DNA of 57,971 bases. It comes from Lachnospiraceae bacterium. GTDB taxonomy: Bacteria; Bacillota; Clostridia; Lachnospirales; Lachnospiraceae. Positions 9,069-18,657 of this stretch are shown here, one piece after another. The stretch lies in contig JAPFDH010000037.1 of the NCBI GenBank assembly GCA_026169045.1, forward strand, positions 1 through 57,971, given 5' to 3'. Position 1 is the first letter of the stretch. Each line of letters opens with the position of its first letter. A model generated the notes under the pieces. It was not told the origin of the DNA. It saw only the letters and a program-made list of their open reading frames with translations, and searched no databases. The translations under genes were made by a program, and so were the position numbers.

Positions 9069-9174
9069 CTTAATTATTTTATTCTTTTTTGCCTATGGCA
9101 AAATGACTATCAACTATACTGGATTCATTTTTTCCTTTATTTACTTGATTTTTAGAAATTTTTTTACAAAAACG
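9069..9174. repeat. Shared end sequence of the array module, copy 1
   Basis: TTAATTATTTTATTC, TTTTTTGCCTATGGCAAAATG, ACTATACTG and TTTTTTTACAAAAACGC occur in order here and at 27134-27236. The first part forms a hairpin centred on GCC-TAT-GGC. It marks the outer edge of homology between the two modules. Confidence 0.6.
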
Positions 9175-9304
9175 CATTTTATAATTATGATAATACTGCA
9201 ACATTACCAGTGTAATCCCGGGGGGGTCCTAAACTTAAAGATATCACACTATAAACCCACACTTACATTACTTCCAAACAATATATTTTTCGAGGTAAAA
9301 CCCT

Positions 9305-9550
9305 ATGAAAAAGCTGATTTCCTGCAAATATAACTTCGATAACTGCTGTGTGGAACTGAAATTCACCGATAGCAGCATGATTGTGATTAATACGATTGCC
9401 GTTGAGAACGAGGTTGCCCGTAATATGTACGAACGATCAGAGCTTGATTCTCTTATCTACAACGCTCCATTGGAGTATGCAGACCTTGTTTTAAATGGCG
9501 ATCCCGAGACCTATTTGAAAACTGTCACAGAGTATAAGCCCCTTAATTAA
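9305..9550 (+). CDS. DUF6061-like small protein
   Basis: 81 residues starting MKKLISCKYNFDNCCVELKF, with GAGG 11 bases upstream. The motif series VELKFTDSSMI, ENEVARNMYERSELD, YADLVLNGDPETYL is familiar from a short protein found in Clostridiales integrative elements (I recall it as DUF6061; not checked here). Function unknown. It is monocistronic, with a strong terminator right after it, and it separates module 1 from the resistance-type genes. Confidence 0.6.
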   Translation: MKKLISCKYNFDNCCVELKFTDSSMIVINTIAVENEVARNMYERSELDSLIYNAPLEYADLVLNGDPETYLKTVTEYKPLN

Positions 9551-9556
9551 CCATCT

Positions 9557-9603
9557 CCCGACCATTCTGACCACAACATTTTGTCAGAATGGTCGGGTTT
9601 TAA
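9557..9603 (+). terminator. Strong intrinsic terminator
   Basis: CCCGACCATTCTGAC pairs perfectly with GTCAGAATGGTCGGG, followed by TTTTAATGTTT. It lies 7 bases after the 9550 stop. Confidence 0.85.
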
Positions 9604-9721
9604 TGTTTGTGGTAGATTTATTCACATTTTTGTGTGATAATTATTGTGGATTTTTATATCCATAGGAAAGATAGTTGGCTGTTTTGTAGATAAATCGAAT
9701 GATGAACGGAGGCGAAATGCT

Positions 9722-10963
9722 GTGCAGCTCTTTTATGGAGTACCCGAAGATATTGAAAAATGGATGAGCCTTATTACACAGGTGCGATGGAACTTTCCAG
9801 GTCTGGAAACGCAAGAGAAGCTAAACGAACATCGCGACACCGTCCTCAAATTCATGGGGAAGCGACAAGCTATTTGTGTAAAAGAAGAAAATGAGATTGC
9901 CGGTGTTATGTTGTTTTCACGAGGACACAATATGATCTGCTGTCTCGCTGTCGCGCCTGCATACCGTCGCCGTGGCGTAGCTACAATGCTCATGGATGAA
10001 GCACTTACCAATTTAGACAGAACAAAAGAAATATCTGTATCGACGTTCCGGGCAGATGATGAAAAAGGACCTGCACCAAGAGCGTTGTATGAAAAATACG
10101 GTTTTGTTGCAGATGAGCTTATAGAGGAATTTGATTACCCAAATCAAAAATTTGTCCTCCATCCCATCGGTGCAGAGAGAAAAGCCAGACAGCTCGCTAT
10201 TAACCGCATGGTGCGGGAAATCACCCATATTCTTGCAGATTGTGGGCCTATTATTTATATGTACGGCACGTCTGCGCTGGATGATTTCAGATTAGGTTGG
10301 AGTGATATTGACATTTTGGTTTTGACGGAGAAACAAATATCCGAATCGCAGGCAAATTTGCTTGTGGATCTCCGTCAAACTATACTAGCCAAAGAACCAG
10401 ATAATCCTTATTATCGTTCTTTTGAGGGCGGGATGCTCACTCTGAGTGCATTTCTCACAAACACCACCGACCGAGTGGTTTATTGGGGTACAAGTGGAGA
10501 ACGAATTACCGACAGGTATTTATTTGATAGTTTTGGCATGGAAGAGCTGATCGAGAGCAGCGTTCTCCTCTATGGGAAGGATATACGAAAAGAACTAAAG
10601 TTTCCCACTTTCCATGAACTATATGCCGATGTAAAACGCCACTATGAAACAATTAGAAAATACGCACAAAGCACCGGACGGAGCTTCTATTCCTTTGATT
10701 GGATGTTGGATATAGCTCGGTGTATATACACGCTTCACACCGGCAAGATTATTGCAAAAACCGATGCCGCAGAATGGGCGTTGGAAAACAACCTTTGCCC
10801 CGATCCGGATGTTCTAAGATTTGCGCTGAAAGTTCATAGAAGTCCGTTAGAATATAAGGACGATAAACAAACCTTCGACTACGCAGAAACACTTGCGGAG
10901 CCAATACATCGCTTTGCAGACGTATTGGACAAAGAGCTGAAAAAAAACTACTACTATGAATGA
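9722..10963 (+). CDS. GNAT acetyltransferase fused to aminoglycoside nucleotidyltransferase-like domain
   Basis: 413 residues in two parts. Residues about 1-150 are a GNAT acetyltransferase with the acetyl-CoA loop in CCLAVAPAYRRRGVATMLM and ALYEKYGF. Residues about 170-410 are a nucleotidyltransferase with the GTSALDDFRLGWSDIDILVL motif (GS-like loop plus Asp-x-Asp) followed by a DUF4111-like helical domain. Such a fusion could modify an aminoglycoside or similar compound; substrate not determinable. I chose GTG 9722 over 9644: GGAGG lies 9 bases before it and the extra N-terminus has no family similarity. The 3' end overlaps the next ORF by 8 bases. Confidence 0.8.
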   Translation: MQLFYGVPEDIEKWMSLITQVRWNFPGLETQEKLNEHRDTVLKFMGKRQAICVKEENEIAGVMLFSRGHNMICCLAVAPAYRRRGVATMLMDEALTNLDRTKEISVSTFRADDEKGPAPRALYEKYGFVADELIEEFDYPNQKFVLHPIGAERKARQLAINRMVREITHILADCGPIIYMYGTSALDDFRLGWSDIDILVLTEKQISESQANLLVDLRQTILAKEPDNPYYRSFEGGMLTLSAFLTNTTDRVVYWGTSGERITDRYLFDSFGMEELIESSVLLYGKDIRKELKFPTFHELYADVKRHYETIRKYAQSTGRSFYSFDWMLDIARCIYTLHTGKIIAKTDAAEWALENNLCPDPDVLRFALKVHRSPLEYKDDKQTFDYAETLAEPIHRFADVLDKELKKNYYYE

Positions 10964-11525
10964 TTTAGCATACACGAGAATTTTATCAGAAGATGATGTT
11001 GACATTCCTCAACTTTTGGAAATGTATCAACTGCCCAGCATTTCTCAGTTTTTAAGTATCAGCGACAATTATTTTCACTACGTTACTAATACCGAAAGCG
11101 TGTATTTCTATAAAGTTTATGAAAACCAAAAACTGATTGGCGCAATACATCTTGAAAAGAACGAAAATTTACTCTATATGGATATTCTGATATTCCCCGA
11201 ATTTTAGAGAATGGGATTGGCAACAAGGGTAATTAAAGACATTCAAAATGACATTTTCGGACTCAACTGTAAGCGAATTGAATTTTCTATTGACGAGATC
11301 AACGGCAAAGGATACGTTCACTATAAGTCTTGGCAGGAAGGAAACCTATGTAGGTCTTATAGATGCAGAATATCTACAAAATATGACCGAAGAAAAATAC
11401 AAAGTGATAGCACCCAAATGGACAAACAACATCCTTGTCGCCAAGGACGGCGATAAAGTTATCGGATTTGTAAGTTTTATGAGAAATATGGTTTCCATTT
11501 TGATGGGACGGTAATTTATCTTTAA
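10956..11525 (+). pseudogene. Chimeric, broken GNAT acetyltransferases
   Basis: ATG 10956 starts MNDLAYTRILSEDDVDIPQL, a GNAT N-terminus that meets TAG at 11205-11207 where related proteins have Gln (EF-stop-RMGLATRVIKDIQ). The reading then continues to about 11330, where it changes frame into a second acetyltransferase piece (YVGLIDAEYLQNMTEEKYKV, KDGDKVIGFVS). A third frame gives the typical GNAT tail FYEKYGFHFDGTVIYL ending at 11525. Thus two acetyltransferase genes were fused and degraded. It overlaps the fusion gene start-to-stop, so it was once in that operon. Confidence 0.7.
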
Positions 11526-11582
11526 TTTCTGTTATATTTTTTACTCTGTCAATCATTATTTCCACACGTTTAGATTAATAGC

Positions 11583-13628
11583 TTACCCCAAGCCCTTTTC
11601 TATTGCAAATGCCAATGCTCGAAGTCTATTTACTGTTTTTTTTTGATTTTTCAATATATATGTTATATTCTCAGCAGAGGGTACCTTTTTCACCGGATTT
11701 AATATACCTATATCTTTTTGTGATAATATTTCAAATACATTCAACAATTCTTCTAAGGCTGGAGAAACTTCGGTATTTCGCAACAATAAATACATGTCAC
11801 GGGCAGAAAGACTACCCAGCATATCTTGTTCCTTTTCAAACGTTAAAACTACATATGTAATAATATCCATTTCCCTCTGTCGAGCAGCTATAAGTTCCTC
11901 TAGACGTGAAAGTCCATCAGGAACTTGAAAAATAAGAGCAATTTCTTGTAAGCTTAAACCCAACGCACAAGACATTCTTGCAATTTCAATTAATTCCGCA
12001 TCCGTAATTAATGCAAAACCTTTCTTTCGGGTATGTTTTAGTATAGTATCTCCACTAAATCCCGGTCCAATAATTGCAACATACTCTGCATTATTTTTTT
12101 CTTTATGCATATCTATCGCTACATCACTTATGTCACTATGCGACACGCTTCCACTGGATTTAGATTTACCATCTACTATCGCTATAATATTTTTTCCTTC
12201 ATTATCTTTCCAACGCACAATCACATCTGTATCGCCTGGTCCACCAATTCGTTTTGCATCGAAGCCCATAAAATTAAAAATATTAGCAATGGCTTCTTCA
12301 AATGCAACTCCAGAAGCTTTCCCTTCTGCACCAGGATCAATTGCTGCTGTGTGTAATTGTTCAAAAATCTGCGCATTTTTATCTGTTAACGTGTTGGCAG
12401 AATCTATACAGTTATTATCTTCATATATTTCTTCTGTTTTTTCACAAGTGCTCTCTTCTGCTAAGGGCAGTTCAGCAACAAAGCATTTACCTAATGGTGT
12501 AGCTTTTAAATGCAAATATTGTGGTTCTTCCAAAAGTCCTGCTTCAAGTAAAAATCCTGCAATCCACCTAGCTTTTTCAGTGTTTAATCCATATATTTTT
12601 GCTTGAGCATAAAGGTCATTTCTCACAGTATCATTTTCTGAAGCCTTAATCATCTCTCCCACAAAACGCATATGAGCATGAAGAATCCGTACAAAATCTA
12701 AATCATCACCTGTCTCACACCATGCTTTCGCTGCAGGTGTTGCAATATAAATATTCCGTCCAACTTCTTCTATAATCCCTGATGCTTTTAGAAAAGGAAG
12801 CATTGATTCAGCACTACTCTTTTTAAGATTGAACTCATTTTCAACAAATTGAAATAAATCAGACCTAGATACTCTCTCTAAAGCAAATTGAGTAAGTACA
12901 CGTAAATTATCAATTCGATTAGGACTAGGAACCCAAATATTATATGTACTGCGTTTCTTGTGCAACTCAGGCATTTCCTTTAGACGATGCAGTAATATCG
13001 CAATTTCATGCGGTGGATCTGAAATTGATATATCATTTGTCACTGCTTCAAAAGAAGCAACAATATCCGGAGATACAAGCCTCCAATTCTTAAGTGCATT
13101 GTAGCCTTCTTCTGTTACCTACCATTTTCGATTTCCAATACCTTGAATTAATTCCAGAACTTCTAACCAATCCAATCTTTTCCTTGTGTTACTACAATTA
13201 GCCCAATCCAAATGATAATTTTTACAAATCTTTTCATCAATTTCCTGAACAGTCCCCGGTTCTACTGCTAAAATTTCAAGGACTTCTCCAAACAATCTAA
13301 ACTTATTATGCATAAGATCAGCTAAATGTCTTTTGGTCAAATCATTACAAAATACAACACCAATATCCGAAAGTTGCAAGATTCCTGCACGATTACTTAC
13401 AAGACCAACACTTTTCAAAAAAGGTGCATACTCACGCCATAGTTTTGGTTTGGATATTCCATGTAACTTTGGCATAGTGTCAATGTCAATTGCTTCTCCT
13501 AATCTTAGCAATTCTACTAATTGCTTTACCAACAAAAAATATTCCTGTTTTCCACCTAACAAATCAGGAATTGACCATGATTTTTTTCGCCATTCGCTCT
13601 TCTGAAATTGAATATCTGTCAAAGTCAT
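11583..13628 (-). pseudogene. PD-(D/E)XK restriction-type endonuclease split by one amber codon
   Basis: Two ORFs (13628-13119 and 13043-11583) share one frame, separated only by TAG at 13119-13121 in the context NRKW-stop-VTEEGYNALKNW. The reading is otherwise open for 681 codons. The N-terminal half looks like winged-helix regions (LWREYAPFLKSVGLV). The C-terminal part has GVAFEEAIANIFNFMGF, GGPGDTDVIVRW and AIVDGKSKSSG, giving the E...D...x-x-K pattern of Mrr-like nucleases. The second ORF lacks a ribosome site. No methyltransferase is adjacent, so it may be a methyl-directed enzyme. Either dead or read through. Confidence 0.65.
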
Positions 13629-13737
13629 ATCGACACCCCCATTAGTTTTATCGCTTATATTTTTCTAAATATATATAAAGTAATAGTAACTGACATTAAT
13701 ATGATACTTTAGTACATGCGCAAAAAAGACCAAGGTA

Positions 13738-14925
13738 CTATTCCCGCTTCGATCGAAGCATGATTTTACGCACTATATAAATAGCAATCCTATAAAGCAG
13801 AGGTCTCAATTCGCGGTCAGCCTCCTTAAGCTTATCACGAATAGAAATATTCTGTGGACAGTGTTTCTCACACTTGCCGCATTCGACGCACTCTGATGCA
13901 AAGCCAGGATCCTTTCGCAATCCCATATTCTGCACAAACCCAAATCTCGCTGACGATTTTTTCTCCATATACATAAGGTTGTAATAATAGAAGTTCCCTG
14001 GAATATCCACCCCTTTTGGACAAGGCATACAATACCTACATCCCGTGCATCCAACTTTCTCGCGTTCACGAATAATCATTTTGATCCGTTCGACAATGTT
14101 CTGATCTTCCTCCGTCAAATGTCCCGGCATAGCCTCTGATGCAATGCGGGTATTCTCTTTTACCATTTCCTCCGAATTCATGCCGGAAAGCACACAGGTC
14201 ACTTCCGGCTGGTCCCAAAGCCAGCGAAGCCCCAGTTCTGCCGGCGTATATCCTTTGCTCTCAGAGGCAAGCATTTTCTTTGCCTTTTCCGGCAGAGTAA
14301 CCAGTTTCCCACCGCGCAATGGTTCCATGATAATGACAGGAATTCCCTTCTCTGCTGCTGCCTGGAGTCCCTTTCTTCCTGCCTGGGTGTGTTCATCCAG
14401 ATAATTATACTGAATCTGACAGAAATCCCAGTCATAAGCATTGAGGATTTTCAGAAACATTTCTGTATCACCATGGTAAGAAAAGCCGATGTTATAAATA
14501 CGCCCTTCCGCTTTCTGACGGAGAATCCATTCCTCAATACCAAGGGATTTCAGATGTTCCCATTCTGCGTAATCTGTAAACATATGCATCAGATAGTAAT
14601 CAATATGATCCGTTCGAAGACGCGATAACTCCTCTCGGAAAATTCTATCAATCGAGGCGGCAGAACGAATGAGATACTGGGGAAGCTTCGTGGCAATATA
14701 AACATTTTCCCTGCACTTGTTTTCGTCCAGAATTCTTCCCAGGCACTCTTCGCTGCCTGGATAAATATAGGCCGTGTCAAAATAATTGACCCCTCTTTCA
14801 ATTGCTAAGAGTACCTCCCTTTCCGCCTTCTCATAGTCAATTCCATTCCGCTTTCTGCTGAATCTCATGCAGCCGTAACCCAGCTGTGATACAGCATTCC
14901 CATACCGGTCCAATCTATATTGCAT
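13738..14925 (-). CDS. Aldo/keto reductase with C-terminal ferredoxin domain
   Basis: 395 residues. It has an AKR barrel with LGYGCMRFSRKR, FDTAYIYPGSE (the catalytic Tyr region) and IDYYLMHMF, then a C-terminal 4Fe-4S pair: CTGCRYCMPCPKGVDIP and CVECGKCEKHCPQNI. This is the common anaerobe architecture that reduces carbonyl groups in the cytosol, with unknown substrate. I chose ATG 14925 over 14952 because AGGGAGAG lies just before it. It is a single gene on the minus strand, with no partner nearby. Confidence 0.85.
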   Translation of the reverse strand: MQYRLDRYGNAVSQLGYGCMRFSRKRNGIDYEKAEREVLLAIERGVNYFDTAYIYPGSEECLGRILDENKCRENVYIATKLPQYLIRSAASIDRIFREELSRLRTDHIDYYLMHMFTDYAEWEHLKSLGIEEWILRQKAEGRIYNIGFSYHGDTEMFLKILNAYDWDFCQIQYNYLDEHTQAGRKGLQAAAEKGIPVIIMEPLRGGKLVTLPEKAKKMLASESKGYTPAELGLRWLWDQPEVTCVLSGMNSEEMVKENTRIASEAMPGHLTEEDQNIVERIKMIIREREKVGCTGCRYCMPCPKGVDIPGNFYYYNLMYMEKKSSARFGFVQNMGLRKDPGFASECVECGKCEKHCPQNISIRDKLKEADRELRPLLYRIAIYIVRKIMLRSKRE

Positions 14926-15035
14926 AACTCTCTCCCTACTGTATATTTTCATTAATATATCGTACTATATCTTACAGTGCCTGTCTTGTTTTATACCTCA
15001 ATTTTTCATTTATTATATTATTTTTCATTTTCTCA

Positions 15036-15676
15036 TTAACTGTTGTATAAGCCCATTTGCTGGTGGAAACTGCGAACATGTAACCGGATAAGAAAAACCA
15101 TTATTTGATTATTGGATAACGGCAACATATAAAGTGGAAGCAATCCATTTCCATATGTCGAATTAGTAAAATATTTATTATATTGGAAACCAAATTTTGT
15201 TGCTTCTTCGATTTTGCATTCTGTTAAAACTACATAAAGAAATTCTCCTTCTGGATAATCCTCTGTAGAGATCCCATTTTTTCCGGAGACATATACAACC
15301 CCATTGTCATTTAGATACAAATCAATCTTTTCAAAAAAACACAATACTTCTTCTTCCTGCAGATGAATCAATGACGCACACGCCCAGATTCCGTCATACC
15401 GTTCTATCGGCTGGTAGTTCTGAATATCGGAACATACAATTTCTCCGGAAAACACTTTCCGGATTTCTCTACAGAGATTCTTCGATGGTTCCAATGCTAT
15501 GACCTGATATCCAAGTGTTTGGAAGTAACATGCATCGCGTCCGCTGCCACTTCCCACGTCCAGAATCTTTGCTCTATTTTTAACATGGGAAGGAACCTTT
15601 GATACTGTTCTGACATGTCGGCAGAAACTGTTTCCGCCGCATAATGTTCTGCATTGCTTTCGTAATAATTACACAT
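15036..15676 (-). pseudogene. SAM-dependent methyltransferase, frameshifted
   Basis: ATG 15676 (MCNYYESNAEHYAAETVSAD) opens the N-terminus, with GAGG upstream. Near 15580 the frame must shift to reach AKILDVGSGSGRDACYF, the class I SAM-binding motif I, followed by VIALEPSK and ACASLIHLQ. So one indel near CCTTCCCATG breaks an otherwise whole protein of about 210 residues. It lies 19 bases after the HNH gene, likely its operon partner. A much more decayed copy of this gene lies at 30975-31420. Confidence 0.65.
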
Positions 15677-15695
15677 TATCTTATATCCTCAATCT

Positions 15696-16784
15696 CTAAT
15701 CGGAAAATCCCATACTTTTTGCCGACTGATAAACCGGAAACATAACCTCTTCCAAACGCCCGGAAAACTCCGCTTCTGACAGACCTTTTTGATAAAGTTT
15801 GTACCTGATCTCCTGGTTGTTCAAATGCTCTTTTGCACATGTTTCAAAGGCTTTATGTATTTCTGGATATTCCCACATCAATTCGTAGGACAAATATTCC
15901 ATTTTACATAATAATGGAAAATACCTGTTCCAGTCCGGAAGGCTGTTGCTTTTACTACTGTTGATGCACCGGGTTGTAGGAGTCAAATTCCACAATTCAT
16001 CATGTGCCACATAGGACCAGGGTACAAAATGATCAATGGATATATTCTTTTCATTGAGCAGATTATCTCCATAGATTTCATAGACAGGTTTTATGGAAAC
16101 AAGCATTTTCCAATATTTTTTCACCTTTTCCAGGTCCCGCTCTTTCGGCGGATAAAGCTTGTCCACGATTCCCGGAACGCTAGGGTTCCTTCTCTGAAGA
16201 TACTGGATCAAATTCAATTCTACCCAGCCCTCTATGATTTCGTAATTCCGTTCAATATAATCTGCCCATTCTTCCTGTATCTGGATCTGGGTATTCAGTC
16301 CACTGAATTGCTGAAAATAATACATCAGCCTTTGTTCCTGATTAATTCTTTCCGCAAGATTTTTCCCCGATCTGTTCCACTCTTTTCCTTTCATAGACTC
16401 CATAAAAGGCGCCTGCAACCGATAGGGAACATTTTGAGATAATGTCCGCTTCATGGCTATGACTTCTTTATCCTTACATGTCTTCACATATTCCAGAACA
16501 ACCTCTTTTTTCTCACAGGATTTCATATTATTGATCTTACCCAGCCGGTGAACCACCCGTTCCAGTGCATCATTCGGTCCAAGATTCAACCGATACTCCA
16601 AAACCATATACCAGGCATCTGCGATCATTTCATCAATCAATGCTTCAAACGTAATTGTTTTCTGCCCTTCTTTTATTTTCCGTACGATTGCCTGAAACCA
16701 GAACAATTTATAACACTCGCTTTTGTTATCGAACAATCTGGAAAAATGGGCAATATCCAATATATCAGAATGTGGTAGTTTCAT
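15696..16784 (-). CDS. HNH endonuclease-domain protein
   Basis: 362 residues. The C-terminal third has ISIDHFVPWSYVAHDELWN, then LTPTTRCINSSKSNSLPDW, giving the His...Asn...Asn order of an HNH nuclease. The N-terminal 230 residues are mostly helical with no recognised domain. It probably cuts nucleic acid; the adjacent methyltransferase might protect host DNA, but that pairing is inference. It begins one base after a 23-codon upstream ORF, implying coupled translation. Confidence 0.7.
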   Translation of the reverse strand: MKLPHSDILDIAHFSRLFDNKSECYKLFWFQAIVRKIKEGQKTITFEALIDEMIADAWYMVLEYRLNLGPNDALERVVHRLGKINNMKSCEKKEVVLEYVKTCKDKEVIAMKRTLSQNVPYRLQAPFMESMKGKEWNRSGKNLAERINQEQRLMYYFQQFSGLNTQIQIQEEWADYIERNYEIIEGWVELNLIQYLQRRNPSVPGIVDKLYPPKERDLEKVKKYWKMLVSIKPVYEIYGDNLLNEKNISIDHFVPWSYVAHDELWNLTPTTRCINSSKSNSLPDWNRYFPLLCKMEYLSYELMWEYPEIHKAFETCAKEHLNNQEIRYKLYQKGLSEAEFSGRLEEVMFPVYQSAKSMGFSD

Positions 16785-16785
16785 A

Positions 16786-16857
16786 TCATTTTCCCAGCTC
16801 CGTATATTTTTCTTGGCACCGATTCAATCCATTACCAATTAATAAACAATTATCCAT
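16786..16857 (-). CDS. 23-codon ORF, possible stub of a larger gene
   Basis: ATG 16857 with GAGAGG upstream encodes MDNCLLIGNGLNRCQEKYTE and ends at TGA 16786-16788, one base before the HNH start. LLIGNGLNR resembles the nucleotide-loop start of SIR2-like defense proteins, hinting that a SIR2-HNH arrangement was deleted. The similarity is only about 10 residues and may be chance. Confidence 0.3.
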   Translation of the reverse strand: MDNCLLIGNGLNRCQEKYTELGK

Positions 16858-17062
16858 AATTATTTCCTCTCTTGTAATACTGAAAATAATATATTACTTT
16901 ATGATTACTAGATATAGCACTATTTTAAAAATAAGAATTTTCTTTCTTTATTAATTACAATGATATAATCAATTTTATCAGATTCTCATGCTTTTCGCCA
17001 TCGCTTATTTCCATCTCTTTCCATATCTCCTACAGCTATTTTCTACACCCTTTTTTCAAAGC

Positions 17063-17180
17063 GACGATTTTTGACACCTCCAGACAAAAAGTAAGAACCC
17101 GAAAAGCCTTGCAAAATAAGGCTTTTCGGGCTCTGACACCACAGGACAAAACCATCCAAACGATCTAAGAAATGAATGCT
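17063..17180. repeat. IS-end-like repeat with terminator hairpin, copy 2
   Basis: Same 118-base unit as 4143-4261, same orientation. The hairpin CCCGAAAAGCCTT/AAGGCTTTTCGGG is perfect here. No transposase is next to it, so it is a solo fragment. It lies just past the stop of the YczE-like gene and could serve as its terminator. Confidence 0.6.
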
Positions 17181-17187
17181 AATTTTT

Positions 17188-17844
17188 TTATTTTTCTATT
17201 TTCCACTTTCCCAACAGCTTACCAAACTGTTTCGCAATCAATCCTACCAACAGAGCTGCTGCCACAGTACCTTCTCTTACTCCCTGCAGTCTCCCAGTGA
17301 ATACAAATGATAAAATACAGGCGATTACGACCAGTGTCACGTCAAATCCCACCTTCATGTATCCAAACTTTATTTTTGGAAGCACTTTACAGATTGCGAG
17401 CACCACTCCCTCTCCTGCCAGCACAACCACTCCTGCTTTAACTTCTAAGCTGACTCCAATAGCTACCAACAAAATTCCGATTAAGCAGATTCCCCACTGC
17501 TGCCAGTATGTATCATAACAAATTCCTTGAACTGTATACACAGCAAAATCAGTCAAATATCCAAAGAGAATAGCCACCGGAAGCTGCATAAGCTGGATCA
17601 AATGATAATCTTTTCGTAAAATCAGAATCTGTAATAAAATAAATACAATGTGCATCATGATCGTAGCCGTTCCCACAGTCAGTGGCGTAAACAGACTGAC
17701 CACGTATGGTACACTTGAAATCGGAGAAGTTCCTAAATTTGCTTTAATAGAAAATGCTACGCCAAATGCCATAATCGAAAGCCCCGCCAGAAGCAGCAAA
17801 TAACGTTTTAAAATGTAAACTGGTAACTTGTTCAATATAATCAT
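17188..17844 (-). CDS. YczE/YitT-like membrane protein
   Basis: 218 residues with about six hydrophobic segments. The N-terminal FGVAFSIKANLGTSPISSVP is the signature of the YczE/YyaS family of Firmicute integral membrane proteins; their substrate is not established. ATG 17844 directly abuts GAGAGG, so a TTG four codons later could be the real start. It is transcribed away from the regulator pair at 18658. Confidence 0.8.
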   Translation of the reverse strand: MIILNKLPVYILKRYLLLLAGLSIMAFGVAFSIKANLGTSPISSVPYVVSLFTPLTVGTATIMMHIVFILLQILILRKDYHLIQLMQLPVAILFGYLTDFAVYTVQGICYDTYWQQWGICLIGILLVAIGVSLEVKAGVVVLAGEGVVLAICKVLPKIKFGYMKVGFDVTLVVIACILSFVFTGRLQGVREGTVAAALLVGLIAKQFGKLLGKWKIEK

Positions 17845-17945
17845 CCTCTCTGTCTATACTTTTATTTTAAAATTTTTTGTCTGCAACACACAGGCATTAC
17901 AGATCACTGTACATAGTATATCTCATATTCACAGCTTTTTCAAAA

Positions 17946-18228
17946 TCAGTTATCACTGTGCCATTTCATCACATTTCGTCCATTTTGCACTATCCCAGCA
18001 ATCTTTTCCCCATCCAGCTCAAAAACAGAAACGTAGGAAAGATTGCTGATCTGCATATGCTGACGACGTAACAACCGAAAAAATATTTCCCAAGCCATTT
18101 ACCGGAAACCGGATTTTCGTATTTCAACAGTGTCAGAATTCCTGTCGGATTCCAGCCGCATCTTTTATTTAAAACAATTCTTCTCTGAATTCCAGCCGAC
18201 TTTCCAAAATGACTTTATATTTCTTCAT
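17946..18228 (-). pseudogene. Decayed small gene upstream of the YczE-like gene
   Basis: ATG 18228 follows GGAGGAGAAG and opens MKKYKVILESRLEFREELF before TAA. Later frames give HMQISNLSYVSVFELDGEKI and GIVQNGRNVMKWH to a TGA at 17946. The pieces are in order but need frameshifts, so a protein of about 95 residues has decayed. The family is unknown to me. Confidence 0.4.
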
Positions 18229-18321
18229 CCACTTCTCCTCCTTCTTAACTATGAGACCTTTCTTTCATCCTAGTTATATCAACCCCAAATTTCAAGGACA
18301 AACCAAGAGCAGTTATCAAAA

Positions 18322-18444
18322 TTATAACATCAAGGGATAATTTGACGGATTAATCTTATGCCAAAAATCGCTATGATGCACTGTGTGGAAATGTGTAACA
18401 ATGAACCACTCTTCAAATATTGTTTTTCTCCATGCTTCTGCCAT
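18322..18444 (-). CDS. Possible 40-residue protein
   Basis: ATG 18444 follows GGAGG with normal spacing. The product begins MAEAWRKTIFEEWFIVTHFH and ends at TAA 18322. It is His- and Trp-rich and matches nothing I know. It could be a small real gene or a remnant. Confidence 0.3.
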   Translation of the reverse strand: MAEAWRKTIFEEWFIVTHFHTVHHSDFWHKINPSNYPLML

Positions 18445-18580
18445 ATAGGCCTCCTCTCTTAGATCGTAGTTCTTAAGTTTTCTATTTATATTATACATCC
18501 TGGTATTTTAACCACTACAGCTCCTTCTTTAGACGTCTTTCTCTTTACTCAAATATTCGCAAATCCGATTACCGAAAATG

Positions 18581-18609
18581 TTGATTTGTTACCGTTTATG
18601 TTCTATAAT
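18581..18609 (+). promoter_or_regulatory. Promoter and possible operator of the DeoR-type gene
   Basis: TTGATT (18581-18586) and TATAAT (18604-18609) are 17 bases apart. The palindrome TCGGATCCGA at 18617-18626 sits between the -10 box and the ATG, a plausible autoregulatory site. Confidence 0.6.
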
Positions 18610-18657
18610 AATGATGTCGGATCCGATAATACATGATTTCAATCTGGAGGTGTGGTT

